A stretch of 6,156 bases of DNA, taken from Acidobacteriota bacterium (GTDB taxonomy: Bacteria; Acidobacteriota; Blastocatellia; Pyrinomonadales; Pyrinomonadaceae). Shown here piece after piece: positions 1-6,087 of this stretch. The number at the start of each line of letters is the position of its first letter. The stretch's first letter is position 1. The notes beneath the pieces are model-generated. The model worked only from the letters and a program-made list of their open reading frames with translations, did no database searches and had not been told where the DNA came from. Made by a program: the position numbers and the translations under genes. The stretch lies in NCBI GenBank assembly GCA_024640445.1, contig JAHEEZ010000213.1, positions 1-6,156 on the forward strand, read 5' to 3'.

Positions 1-2
1 AG

Positions 3-563
3 CTCTTGTTCGGCGGCATGGGCCGCCTCTCGGAGAATTGTGTTCTGAACCTCAAGAACAAGTCGCACTCAGTTACGGCTGAGATTGTGGTGCCAGAGTC
101 CGGCGCCGAGGGCGTGATAATCTCCCAGGGCGCGAACATCGGCGGCTGGAGCCTCTACGCCAAAGACGGCAAGCTAAAGTATTGCTACAATTGGGGCGGG
201 TTTAAGTGCTTCTTCGTCGAATCGGCAGGCGCGATCCCGGCAGGGGAACATCAAGTGCGCATGGAGTTTGCCTACGCCGGCGGAGGACCGGGTAAGGGCG
301 GTCAGGCGGTTCTCTTCATTGATGGCAGCAAGGTCGGCGAGGGCGAGATCGAGGCGACGCTTTCGACAGTCTTCTCTGCCGACGACGGTCTTGACGTAGG
401 CGAGGACAGCGGCGCTCCTGTGTCGCCGGACTATCCGGCCGCGAAAAACTCCTTCAACGGCAAGATTAACGGAGTGCAGCTCGCGATCGCGGATGCGGCC
501 GAGAGGGCCGATCACATGGTCACGCCGGAAGAGGCCATCCGCGTGGCGGTGGCACGGCAGTAG
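3..563 (+). CDS. Arylsulfatase, C-terminal part (5' end outside window)
   Basis: This is the C-terminal ~186 residues of a sulfatase of the long arylsulfatase type, which hydrolyses sulfate esters to release inorganic sulfate. The reading frame is open to the left edge, so the TTG at 6 and ATG at 18 are internal codons, not starts. The family call comes from the tail motifs: KNKSHSVTAEIVVPE, then GAEGVIISQGANIGGWSLY, then YNWGG, then a GGGPGKGGQAVLFIDG stretch and FSADDGLDVGEDSGAPVSPDY. In these enzymes this string forms the beta-rich C-terminal region following the alkaline-phosphatase-like catalytic domain. The catalytic Cys/Ser-x-Pro-x-Arg motif and metal ligands lie N-terminal and cannot be seen. 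The stop is TAG at 561-563 and a strong hairpin follows within 30 bases. Family identity is from memory of related sequences; substrate and localisation cannot be judged from this fragment. Confidence 0.88.
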   Translation, partial: LLFGGMGRLSENCVLNLKNKSHSVTAEIVVPESGAEGVIISQGANIGGWSLYAKDGKLKYCYNWGGFKCFFVESAGAIPAGEHQVRMEFAYAGGGPGKGGQAVLFIDGSKVGEGEIEATLSTVFSADDGLDVGEDSGAPVSPDYPAAKNSFNGKINGVQLAIADAAERADHMVTPEEAIRVAVARQ

Positions 564-878
564 GCCGGCCGAATCTAGGTCTTCGGCGGGCGGGAGCCGT
601 CAAACAAGACGGCTTCCGGCCTGTTCATTACTGGCCAATGGAAAAGGGTGGAAACGGCGAGTAGAAGCACCGGCCGTTGCAGACCGAAGTATGACAATTT
701 GTCGTGAACCGCGCTGGTGGGCGGCTCGCCGTCATTCCTTGGAAGTACGTTCACAAACGATTGGTAGAAGAACACAACTTTTGATTGAAGCAGGTCGGAA
801 ACACGAAGGTTTTGCGTGCCAGGCTTCCTTTCATCCGCGACCAATAGTTCAAACCATTAATTGCAGGTACCTTAAGAT
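564..878. other. Non-coding spacer between sulfatase and secreted-protein genes
   Basis: This stretch of about 315 bases holds the hairpin at 591-618 and the 5' leader of the gene at 879. Open frames cross it on both strands, but their translations are rich in Arg, Trp, Cys and Ser, have no recognisable domain, and overlap the sulfatase or the next start without a good ribosome-binding site. I see no convincing -35/-10 pair, tRNA, or repeat. A promoter for the 879 gene probably lies in its right half. Confidence 0.5.
591..618 (+). terminator. Strong hairpin after the sulfatase gene, possible terminator
   Basis: Bases 591-601 pair with 608-618 to give an 11-bp stem (one G-T pair, otherwise Watson-Crick, GC-rich) closed by the loop AAACAA. 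It begins 28 bases after the sulfatase stop, where a terminator is expected. There is no uninterrupted T run after it (GCCTGTTCATTA follows), so it is not a textbook intrinsic terminator. It may end transcription weakly, protect the mRNA 3' end, or assist Rho-dependent termination. Confidence 0.45.
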
Positions 879-1583
879 ATGAAAACAAAAATCATCATGA
901 AAGCGGCTCTATTAGCCACGTTTGCCGGCTGCTTCGCGTTCCCCGGCTTCGCTCAAAATGTCAACGTGCAGAGGGAAATTGCGGCCCTCAAGGCCTCGCT
1001 GGCAGCCAGCCAGGTCATACTCAAGCAATACGAGTGGGTTGAGACAACTGTGATCAGCCTCAAAGGGGACGAGAAATCCCGGCAGATGAACAGTTGTTAT
1101 TACGGTGCGGACGGCAAGGTTCAGAAAACCCCGCTCACCGCGCCGGCACCGGAGTCAAAGAAGCGCGGTCTGCGCGGCCGTATCGAAGAGTCGAAGAAAG
1201 AGGAAATGACTGCCTACATGAAAGAGGCTATCAACCTGGTGAAACAGTACGTCCCACCGGATGCCGCGAAGATGCAGGCATCGAAGGACGCCAATAAAGT
1301 CTCGATCACCCCGCTGTCCGGGCGGCGTGTGCAGCTGACATTTGCGGACTACATCAAGCCCGGAGACAGCCTGGCGCTCGTACTGGACCTGGCGACCGAC
1401 CGGCCCCTGGAAGCCAAGGTGACCACCTATCTCGACTCGCCGGAGGATGCGGTAACACTGGATGTGCGTTTCGATGTTCTTAACAATATCGCCACCTACG
1501 CTGCTTCTACCACGCTTGTGGCTGAAGCTAAGAACATCGCCGTGACTGTGGAAAATACAGGATACAGAAAAGTAGCGCGTTGA
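879..1583 (+). CDS. Exported protein of unknown function (possible lipoprotein)
   Basis: This 234-residue protein has an N-terminal export signal: basic residues K2/K4/K8, a hydrophobic core at about 9-21, and a likely signal peptidase I site after GFA (A25|Q26). A competing lipobox-like TFAGC puts Cys18 as a possible lipidation site, though Phe at -3 is less usual. Residues 28-52 form an amphipathic helix with heptad-like spacing. This is followed by YEWVETTVISLKGDEKS and the NSCYYGADGKVQKTPL segment (71-86), a basic linker rich in K/R (94-108), a helix at about 107-124, and a C-terminal half with alternating hydrophobic residues that suggest beta strands (150-228). I recall similar secreted proteins, with the same start and YGxDGKVQKTP segment, from Acidobacteriota, but know no function. 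The start at 879 has a weak AGGT at 865-868. Met7 (897) is an alternative start that would give a shorter signal. It stands alone between spacers of 315 and 262 bases, so it is probably monocistronic. Confidence 0.82.
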   Translation: MKTKIIMKAALLATFAGCFAFPGFAQNVNVQREIAALKASLAASQVILKQYEWVETTVISLKGDEKSRQMNSCYYGADGKVQKTPLTAPAPESKKRGLRGRIEESKKEEMTAYMKEAINLVKQYVPPDAAKMQASKDANKVSITPLSGRRVQLTFADYIKPGDSLALVLDLATDRPLEAKVTTYLDSPEDAVTLDVRFDVLNNIATYAASTTLVAEAKNIAVTVENTGYRKVAR

Positions 1584-1639
1584 ATGGCACGGCGGCAACG
1601 CCTTGATCTCACATAGTACCGAAAAACAGCATTTTGCTC

Positions 1640-1657
1640 GGTGCACTCGGGTGTGCC
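1640..1657 (+). other. Weak hairpin downstream of the secreted-protein gene
   Basis: GGTGCAC (1640-1646) can pair with GTGTGCC (1651-1657) around the loop TCGG, using five Watson-Crick and two wobble pairs. It lies 57 bases after the stop at 1583. No T run follows, so a terminator role is only a possibility. The rest of the spacer 1584-1845 shows no clear promoter or repeat. Confidence 0.2.
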
Positions 1658-1816
1658 AACGTACTGGCTGTGTAAAGCTTCAACTGCGGCCATTTTGAGG
1701 GAGCGGCCAGGTATGGCAAAGTCAATATCTGTTCGGCGTGCATTGGTCGGCTGTTTGTGCGCCCTGGATACAGAAGGTTCATCTGCCTACCTGATCTCGG
1801 GAATTTAAGAGGGCTA

Positions 1817-1849
1817 ATGAACGCTAGGAAGAAATCGGGGTTGAAATGA
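1817..1849 (+). CDS. Possible 10-codon leader peptide overlapping the SulP start
   Basis: An ATG at 1817 opens a frame encoding MNARKKSGLK whose TGA (1847-1849) overlaps the SulP ATG (1846-1848) in an ATGA arrangement typical of translational coupling. A GAGGG at 1809-1813 precedes it, but the 3-base spacing to the ATG is shorter than ideal. The transporter itself has only a modest G-rich site (GGGG at 1837-1840), so coupling through this mini-frame could help its initiation. This is inferred from arrangement only; such short frames arise often by chance. Confidence 0.2.
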   Translation: MNARKKSGLK

Positions 1850-3486
1850 AAAACTACAAGAGCGAATGGCTCAAATTCGATATGCTGGCCGGTTTGACGA
1901 CTGCCTCGGTCATCATACCGAAGTCGATGGCATTTGCCGTAATTGCCGGACTGCCTGTTCAGGCGGGACTTTATGTGGCATTTGTGCCGATGCTCGTCTA
2001 TGCATTTCTCGGCACATCGCGGACGTTAAGCGTGAGCAGCACGACGACGCTGGCAATTCTTGTCGCGTCCCAGCTTGCCATCTCAGTGCCCGACGGAGAT
2101 CCGGCAAAATTAATGTCAGCGGCGGCCACTCTGGCTTTGCTGACCGGAGCCATATTGATGTTCGCCGGAGTAGCCCGACTGGGGTTTCTTGCCAATTTCA
2201 TCTCTGATCCCGTTTTAACAGGATTCAAGGCGGGTGTTGGTCTCGTAATAGTTGTGGACCAGGTGCCGAAGCTGCTCGGGATACACATTGAAAAGAGCGG
2301 CTTCCTCCGGAACATCTGGTCGATGCTTGTTCATTCCCCCGAATCTCATATTCCTACTCTCATCCTTGCGGTAGTCATGCTCGTGCTTTTGTTTGGCCTC
2401 GAACATTTCCTGCCCAAGATACCCGCACCGCTTGTGGCAGTGGTGGTCGGGCTTGCGGCGGCCAGCTTGCTTGGGCTGCAGGGCCTTGGCGTCGCTCTTA
2501 CAGGTCCTATTCCCTCCGGAATACCGATGCCGGAAATCCCTGACCTTTCGCTTGTCAAAAGTCTTCTGCCCGGCGCGGTGGGAATCGCGCTGATGTCATT
2601 CACAGAGTCGATCGCCGCCGGAAGGGCCTTTGTTCAAAAGGGAGAACCCAGACCGTCGCCGAATCGCGAATTGATCGCCCTGGGCGCCTCTAACATCGCG
2701 GGAAGTTTCTTTCATGCCTTTCCCGGAGGAGGGGGCACCTCCCAGACGGCGGTCAATGCCGGGGCGGGAGCCAGAAGCCAGGTCAGTTCGGTTGTGACCG
2801 TCTGCATTACGCTGGCGACACTTCTTGTGTTAGCTCCTGTGATCGCGCTTCTCCCCCTGGCCACCCTCGCGGCGATAGTCGTCGTCACCTCAGTTCCTCT
2901 GTTGAGTCCTGAAGGATTTCGATCGATTCTGAAGATTCGGCGCACCGAATTCGGTTGGGCGGTGATCGCATTTGCCGGTGTGGCGATTCTCGGGACCCTG
3001 AGTGGGATTCTTGTGGCGATAGCCGTTTCGATCTTCGTGTTGTTCTACCAGGCCAACCATCCGGTTGTGTATAAGGTGGGAAGAAAACCGGGCACCGAGA
3101 CCTTTCGGCCGATGACCGGCGAACATCCTGATGACGAAACGCCGCCGGGCCTGCTGATCCTAAGAACAGAAGGAAGAATGAATTTCGCGAGCGCACCAAG
3201 GGTCGGCGAAAAGATGTGGAAGTTTCTGGAGGATTCGCCGCCGAGAGTGGTAATCCTGGAATTCAGTGCGGTTCCCGACATTGAATACACCGCCCTACAG
3301 TCGTTGATCCAGGCCGAAGAGAAACTGCGTGAGGCCGGGATAGCTATGTGGCTTGTCGGTCTCAATCCGGAAGTTCTCAAAGTAGTTAGAAAAACGAGTT
3401 TGAACGAAACGCTTGGAAAAGAAGGGATGTTTTTGAATCTCCGGGAGGCGGTCAAGGCATTTGAGAACTCGGCAGCTGCCGGGTAA
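1846..3486 (+). CDS. SulP-family inorganic anion transporter with STAS domain
   Basis: This 546-residue inner-membrane secondary transporter is of normal SulP (SLC26-like) length. Family members carry sulfate, bicarbonate, chloride or dicarboxylates. Visible signatures are DMLAGLTTASVIIPKSMAFA (12-31) with AGLPVQAGLYVAF (34-46), the TM3 segment GTSRTLSVSSTTTLAIL (56-72), TM8 FTESIAAGRAF (252-262), NRELIALGASNIAGSFF (273-289) and FPGGGGTSQTAVNAGAGARSQ (292 on) at TM10. Residues 1-405 hold the hydrophobic core; a cytoplasmic STAS domain follows from about 432 to 540, with VILEFSAVPDIEYTALQSL at 469-487. TM3 lacks the common SVGP-x-A form and is Ser/Thr-rich, so the substrate may not be sulfate. 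The STAS loop has Glu480-Tyr481 where the SpoIIAA-type Asp-Ser phosphosite sits; SulP proteins vary here. The start is well fixed: an in-frame TAG at 1825-1827 leaves no earlier start, and homologues begin at this point. The DUF481 gene follows after 155 bases. Confidence 0.93.
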   Translation: MKNYKSEWLKFDMLAGLTTASVIIPKSMAFAVIAGLPVQAGLYVAFVPMLVYAFLGTSRTLSVSSTTTLAILVASQLAISVPDGDPAKLMSAAATLALLTGAILMFAGVARLGFLANFISDPVLTGFKAGVGLVIVVDQVPKLLGIHIEKSGFLRNIWSMLVHSPESHIPTLILAVVMLVLLFGLEHFLPKIPAPLVAVVVGLAAASLLGLQGLGVALTGPIPSGIPMPEIPDLSLVKSLLPGAVGIALMSFTESIAAGRAFVQKGEPRPSPNRELIALGASNIAGSFFHAFPGGGGTSQTAVNAGAGARSQVSSVVTVCITLATLLVLAPVIALLPLATLAAIVVVTSVPLLSPEGFRSILKIRRTEFGWAVIAFAGVAILGTLSGILVAIAVSIFVLFYQANHPVVYKVGRKPGTETFRPMTGEHPDDETPPGLLILRTEGRMNFASAPRVGEKMWKFLEDSPPRVVILEFSAVPDIEYTALQSLIQAEEKLREAGIAMWLVGLNPEVLKVVRKTSLNETLGKEGMFLNLREAVKAFENSAAAG

Positions 3487-3529
3487 CTGTTGTTCGGTCA
3501 CGCGTTTGAACCAGCCAAACGGTATCATG

Positions 3530-3559
3530 TTGAGAACGGGATGGTGCCGGCAGTAAATT
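3530..3559 (+). promoter_or_regulatory. Candidate sigma70-type promoter for the DUF481 gene
   Basis: TTGAGA (3530-3535, 5 of 6 to TTGACA) is followed after 18 bases by TAAATT (3554-3559, 4 of 6 to TATAAT). The -10 lies in an AT-rich island (3551-3575) that stands out from the GC-rich surroundings. An alternative -10, TATCAT at 3559-3564, is a better match but too far from the -35. If real, transcription would start near 3566-3570 and the leader RNA would carry the inverted repeat at 3598-3622. Confidence 0.35.
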
Positions 3560-3586
3560 ATCATTATTGTTGTTCGCAGATTTTCG

Positions 3587-3594
3587 AAAGGAGG
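3587..3594 (+). promoter_or_regulatory. Orphan Shine-Dalgarno-like AAAGGAGG
   Basis: AAAGGAGG is a full-strength match to the anti-Shine-Dalgarno of 16S rRNA, yet no start codon lies 5-12 bases downstream. The inverted repeat at 3598-3622 begins 4 bases later, and TTG/GTG/ATG codons follow directly at 3620-3628. It could be chance, a ribosome standby site, or a site made useful when the hairpin folds and shortens the distance. Confidence 0.3.
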
Positions 3595-3597
3595 CCG

Positions 3598-3622
3598 CAA
3601 GACCGGTTAAGATCCGGTCTTG
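3598..3622 (+). repeat. Perfect 9-bp inverted repeat in the DUF481 gene leader
   Basis: CAAGACCGG (3598-3606) pairs perfectly with CCGGTCTTG (3614-3622) around the 7-base loop TTAAGAT. It sits between the orphan AAAGGAGG and the working ribosome-binding site of the next gene, with no T run after it. It could be a terminator-like structure for the SulP transcript, a leader-RNA hairpin, or a dyad bound by a regulator. Its closeness to the 3642 start (20 bases) favours a leader or operator role over simple termination. Confidence 0.5.
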
Positions 3623-3631
3623 GTGATGTTC

Positions 3632-3636
3632 GGAGG
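3632..3636 (+). promoter_or_regulatory. Ribosome-binding site supporting the start at 3642
   Basis: GGAGG lies 5 bases before the ATG at 3642. A second candidate, AAAGGA at 3645-3650, lies 9 bases before the in-frame ATG at 3660, so the two starts cannot be separated by ribosome-binding site alone. Confidence 0.6.
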
Positions 3637-3641
3637 CAGAA

Positions 3642-4706
3642 ATGAAAGGATTGGGTCAAATGAGATCGTCGCGGCTACTTTTGTATGTTTTCTTCCTTGT
3701 TGTTTTGGCAGCGCTCCCGGCGCTTGCGAAAAACAAGGACGATGTCGTTGTGCTCAAGAATGGCGATCGGATCACCGGCGAGATCAAGGGTCTGGCGGAC
3801 GGCGTACTGAAATTCAAGGCAAGTTATATGGCCGCGGCGGTGAGCATAAACTGGTTCGAGGTCGAGAGCCTTACGAGCAAGGACAAGTACATCGTAAGTG
3901 TGATCGGCGGAAGCCAATACAGTGACTCGATCCAGCTCAGCCCGTCTGACCAGAAAGACCCGGAGAATTTTGCTATCGGAGCCGATCAAAATCCGACGCT
4001 CGTCAAACAGGTGGAGGTTCTTTCGATCGCTCCTACGGAAGACGGCTTTTGGCGAAATCTGGAGGGGAACATCAATTATGGCCTGAACTACACGAGCGGC
4101 AGCGGGCAGTATTCGACACAGCTGTCGGCGGACGTTGCATTCCGCCGGAGGAGGCATTCCGTTACGGCGAGTTTCGATTCCGTTTTCAGCGGCCAGCGCG
4201 ACGCGACCAGTAACGCGCGCAATGAACTGACAATGGGTTATGAATATCAGCTTAACCGAACTTGGTTTGCCGGCGGTTTCGTTGATTTTCTTCAAAGCGA
4301 TACTCAAAGTCTGAAATTGAGGACGACCGCCGCGGGACTTGTCGGGCGCAGCCTTCTTCAAAAACCGCAAACAAGGATCCAGGCGATCGGTGGTCTGGCG
4401 GTCACGCGTGAGCGCTATTCGGCAGAGCTCGACCGGCCCAGGTCTTCAAATGTCGACGCTCTGGCAGGAGTCAGGTTCAGAACATTCCGTTTCAAGACGA
4501 CAGATGTTAGCGCCGGGCTGCTGGTATACCCAAGCGTAACCGATCCTGGGCGGGTGAGGATGCAGGTTCGGTCCGATGTTTACTTCGAAATAGTAAAGGA
4601 CCTGAATTTCGGCGTCCATCTGTACGACAACCTGGACAGCAGACCGCCGACGACGGCGACGAAGAATGAGTTCGGCGTGAGCACCTCGATCGGCTGGAAG
4701 TTCTAA
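3642..4706 (+). CDS. DUF481/YdiY-like outer-membrane beta-barrel protein
   Basis: This 354-residue protein has a Sec signal peptide (basic R8/R11, hydrophobic 12-28, cleavage site ALA|K after residue 29). Residues 33-130 are a small periplasmic beta-rich module opening with DVVVLKNGDRITGEIKGL, which is common at the front of this family. From about 139 to 354 there are alternating amphipathic strands rich in Gly, Ser, Tyr and Thr, such as INYGLNYTSGSGQYSTQLSA. It ends in SIGWKF, and the terminal Phe after an amphipathic strand is the usual recognition signal for the outer-membrane barrel insertion machinery (BAM). These features fit DUF481, whose E. coli member YdiY is described as salt-stress-related; molecular function is not established. 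The start at 3642 has GGAGG 5 bases upstream; ATG 3660 would give a more compact signal peptide beginning MRSSRLLL and is equally reasonable. It lies 155 bases after the SulP gene and 125 before the next membrane-protein gene. Confidence 0.85.
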   Translation: MKGLGQMRSSRLLLYVFFLVVLAALPALAKNKDDVVVLKNGDRITGEIKGLADGVLKFKASYMAAAVSINWFEVESLTSKDKYIVSVIGGSQYSDSIQLSPSDQKDPENFAIGADQNPTLVKQVEVLSIAPTEDGFWRNLEGNINYGLNYTSGSGQYSTQLSADVAFRRRRHSVTASFDSVFSGQRDATSNARNELTMGYEYQLNRTWFAGGFVDFLQSDTQSLKLRTTAAGLVGRSLLQKPQTRIQAIGGLAVTRERYSAELDRPRSSNVDALAGVRFRTFRFKTTDVSAGLLVYPSVTDPGRVRMQVRSDVYFEIVKDLNFGVHLYDNLDSRPPTTATKNEFGVSTSIGWKF

Positions 4707-4771
4707 AGCGGTCGTCTGTGCTACAAAGTCGGGAAAGGTATCGGCCCGGCCGTGTGGCGAGATGTTGTGAA

Positions 4772-4784
4772 GATCGATTCGATC
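4772..4784. repeat. Short dyad GATCGA-T-TCGATC upstream of the membrane-protein gene
   Basis: Six-base arms GATCGA (4772-4777) and TCGATC (4779-4784) are symmetric about one T, 47 bases before the ATG at 4832. The size suits a regulator half-site pair, but GATCG words are frequent in this DNA, so chance is quite possible. No convincing -35/-10 pair accompanies it. Confidence 0.2.
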
Positions 4785-4831
4785 AGTCGGCAAGGTGATA
4801 TGAGACCTCATCGAGAAGGGCATTAACGTAT

Positions 4832-6022
4832 ATGAGCGAAAAAAAGATCGAAGGCCAGGGTGCGGGCTTCTCATTGCTTTCAGGGGGTCTTCTCTTTCGT
4901 CTCCTGCGCTGGTCAAGACTCTCCGGCGAAGAACTGGAACCGATACAGTGGCGCGTGATCGCCTTCTCGGTTTTTACCTGGGTTCCTCTCGCCGTCTTGT
5001 CTTATATCGACGGAAACGCATTTGTTGCCAGCATTGATATTCCGTTTTTTCGTGACATCGCGGTGCATTCCAGATTTCTCATAGCGCTTCCGATCCTGGT
5101 TGGGGCGGAAGCGTTCGTCCACAGGCGCATCAGGTGGGAAGTCGATAAGTTTCTTGAAAGGAAGATCATACCGTCCGATCAGATCCCGGAGTTCAACAGG
5201 GCGATCGATTCCGCGCACAAGATCCGGGACTCGGTCTGGCTTGAAGCAATGTTGCTTGTATCTGTCTATACCGTGGGCCTTTGGATATGGAAGAGTCAGA
5301 TATCGCTAGAGGTGCCGAGCTGGTATGCGACTCCGGACCAGTCCGGTCTCAATCTGACGTCGGCAGGATACTGGTTTGTTTTTGTAAGCGTTCCTCTGTT
5401 TCAGTTCATTCTTGTCCGGTGGTATTTGAGGTTCTTCACATGGTTCTGGTTTCTCTTCAGGGTTTCGCGTTTGAAACTGAACCTTATCCCCACTAACTAT
5501 GACAGGTCGGCCGGCCTTGGATTCCTCACTTACTGCACCTACGCTTTCGGATCGATCCTCTTCGCGCAGGGAGTGCTTCTTTCTGGGTTGATCGCGAGCG
5601 AATCGATAAACGGCGGAAAGAGTATTCTTGATTACAAAATGGCGGCGTTAGGGTTCATCATCGTGTTTGTCGCGGCCGTTTTCAGCCCGCTGACCGTTTT
5701 CATTCCTGCCTTGCTGAGAGCGAAACGCGAGGGTTTGAAGGTTTACGGCAACCTTGCCACGCAGTATGTTGAAGAATTTGACAAAAAATGGGCACAAGGA
5801 GAAATGGCGCCTGATGAGGAATTCCTGGGCAGCGGAGACATTCAGTCCCTCGCGGATCTGGGGACCGGTTACTCAGTCGTTGAAGAAATGACGTGGGTGC
5901 CCTTCTCATTAAGGGCCGTCATCAACCTGGCAATTGTAGCGGCGCTTCCGCTTCTTCCTCTGGTACTGCTGGTCTTTTCCCCGGAAGAGCTGTTTGAGAG
6001 CCTGGTACACGTACTCTTCTGA
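4832..6022 (+). CDS. Conserved multi-pass inner-membrane protein, function unknown
   Basis: This 396-residue protein has about six or seven hydrophobic segments: roughly 41-58, 82-98, 136-153, 180-198, 230-254, 271-294 and 361-381. Conserved-looking soluble motifs include HSRFLIALPILVGAEAFV (79-96), PTNYDRSAGLGFL (220-232), ALLRAKREGLKVYGNLATQY (293-312) and GSGDIQSLADL (333-343) just before the last membrane segment. It ends FSPEELFESLVHVLF. I recall an uncharacterised family of about 400 residues with this layout, usually with an HPDRAGGLGFL form of the second motif; here Asn-Tyr replaces His-Pro. I know no assigned function and do not assign one. There is no signal peptide, and residues 1-38 are probably cytoplasmic. 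A modest GAAGGG (4815-4820) precedes the ATG by 11 bases. Position after SulP and DUF481 genes on the same strand suggests an envelope or transport-linked job, but the 125-base gap leaves co-transcription open. Confidence 0.8.
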   Translation: MSEKKIEGQGAGFSLLSGGLLFRLLRWSRLSGEELEPIQWRVIAFSVFTWVPLAVLSYIDGNAFVASIDIPFFRDIAVHSRFLIALPILVGAEAFVHRRIRWEVDKFLERKIIPSDQIPEFNRAIDSAHKIRDSVWLEAMLLVSVYTVGLWIWKSQISLEVPSWYATPDQSGLNLTSAGYWFVFVSVPLFQFILVRWYLRFFTWFWFLFRVSRLKLNLIPTNYDRSAGLGFLTYCTYAFGSILFAQGVLLSGLIASESINGGKSILDYKMAALGFIIVFVAAVFSPLTVFIPALLRAKREGLKVYGNLATQYVEEFDKKWAQGEMAPDEEFLGSGDIQSLADLGTGYSVVEEMTWVPFSLRAVINLAIVAALPLLPLVLLVFSPEELFESLVHVLF

Positions 6023-6087
6023 TCCTTGATATGGAGGGTTGCGAAGGGAAGAGATCATAACGAAGAGTCAGGCGACGCTTCGCTCGA

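Noticed and set aside
575..844. Open frame on the - strand in the same spacer
   Set aside because: It needs a TTG start, has no good ribosome-binding site, reads through the hairpin at 591-618, and shows no recognisable motif.
493..882. Open frame on the + strand spanning the spacer after the sulfatase gene
   Set aside because: It overlaps the sulfatase end, has an Arg/Ser/Trp-rich composition with no domain, and ends across the start of the secreted-protein gene; it looks like a chance frame.
1591..1602. Four-bp hairpin with GCAA loop just after the stop at 1583
   Set aside because: The stem is too short and no T run follows.
1743..1772. TTGGTC ... GATACA as a promoter for the SulP gene
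   Set aside because: The -10 matches only 3 of 6 and spacing is 18; not better than background.
3476..3553. Distant complementary pair CTGCCGG (3476-3482) and CCGGCAG (3547-3553) after the SulP gene
   Set aside because: Seven base pairs across a 64-base loop is weak, and the left arm is inside the SulP coding sequence, so it is not a credible terminator.
3626..3925. Frame starting at ATG 3626 overlapping the DUF481 gene
   Set aside because: Its product is Arg/Gly-rich and domain-free and overlaps a well-supported gene in another frame. I keep only the note that the orphan ribosome-binding sequence could reach it if the hairpin folds.
4742..4752. Palindrome CGGCC-C-GGCCG in the spacer before the last gene
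   Set aside because: It is a short GC-rich symmetry with a one-base centre, expected by chance in this DNA, and cannot form an RNA hairpin of note.
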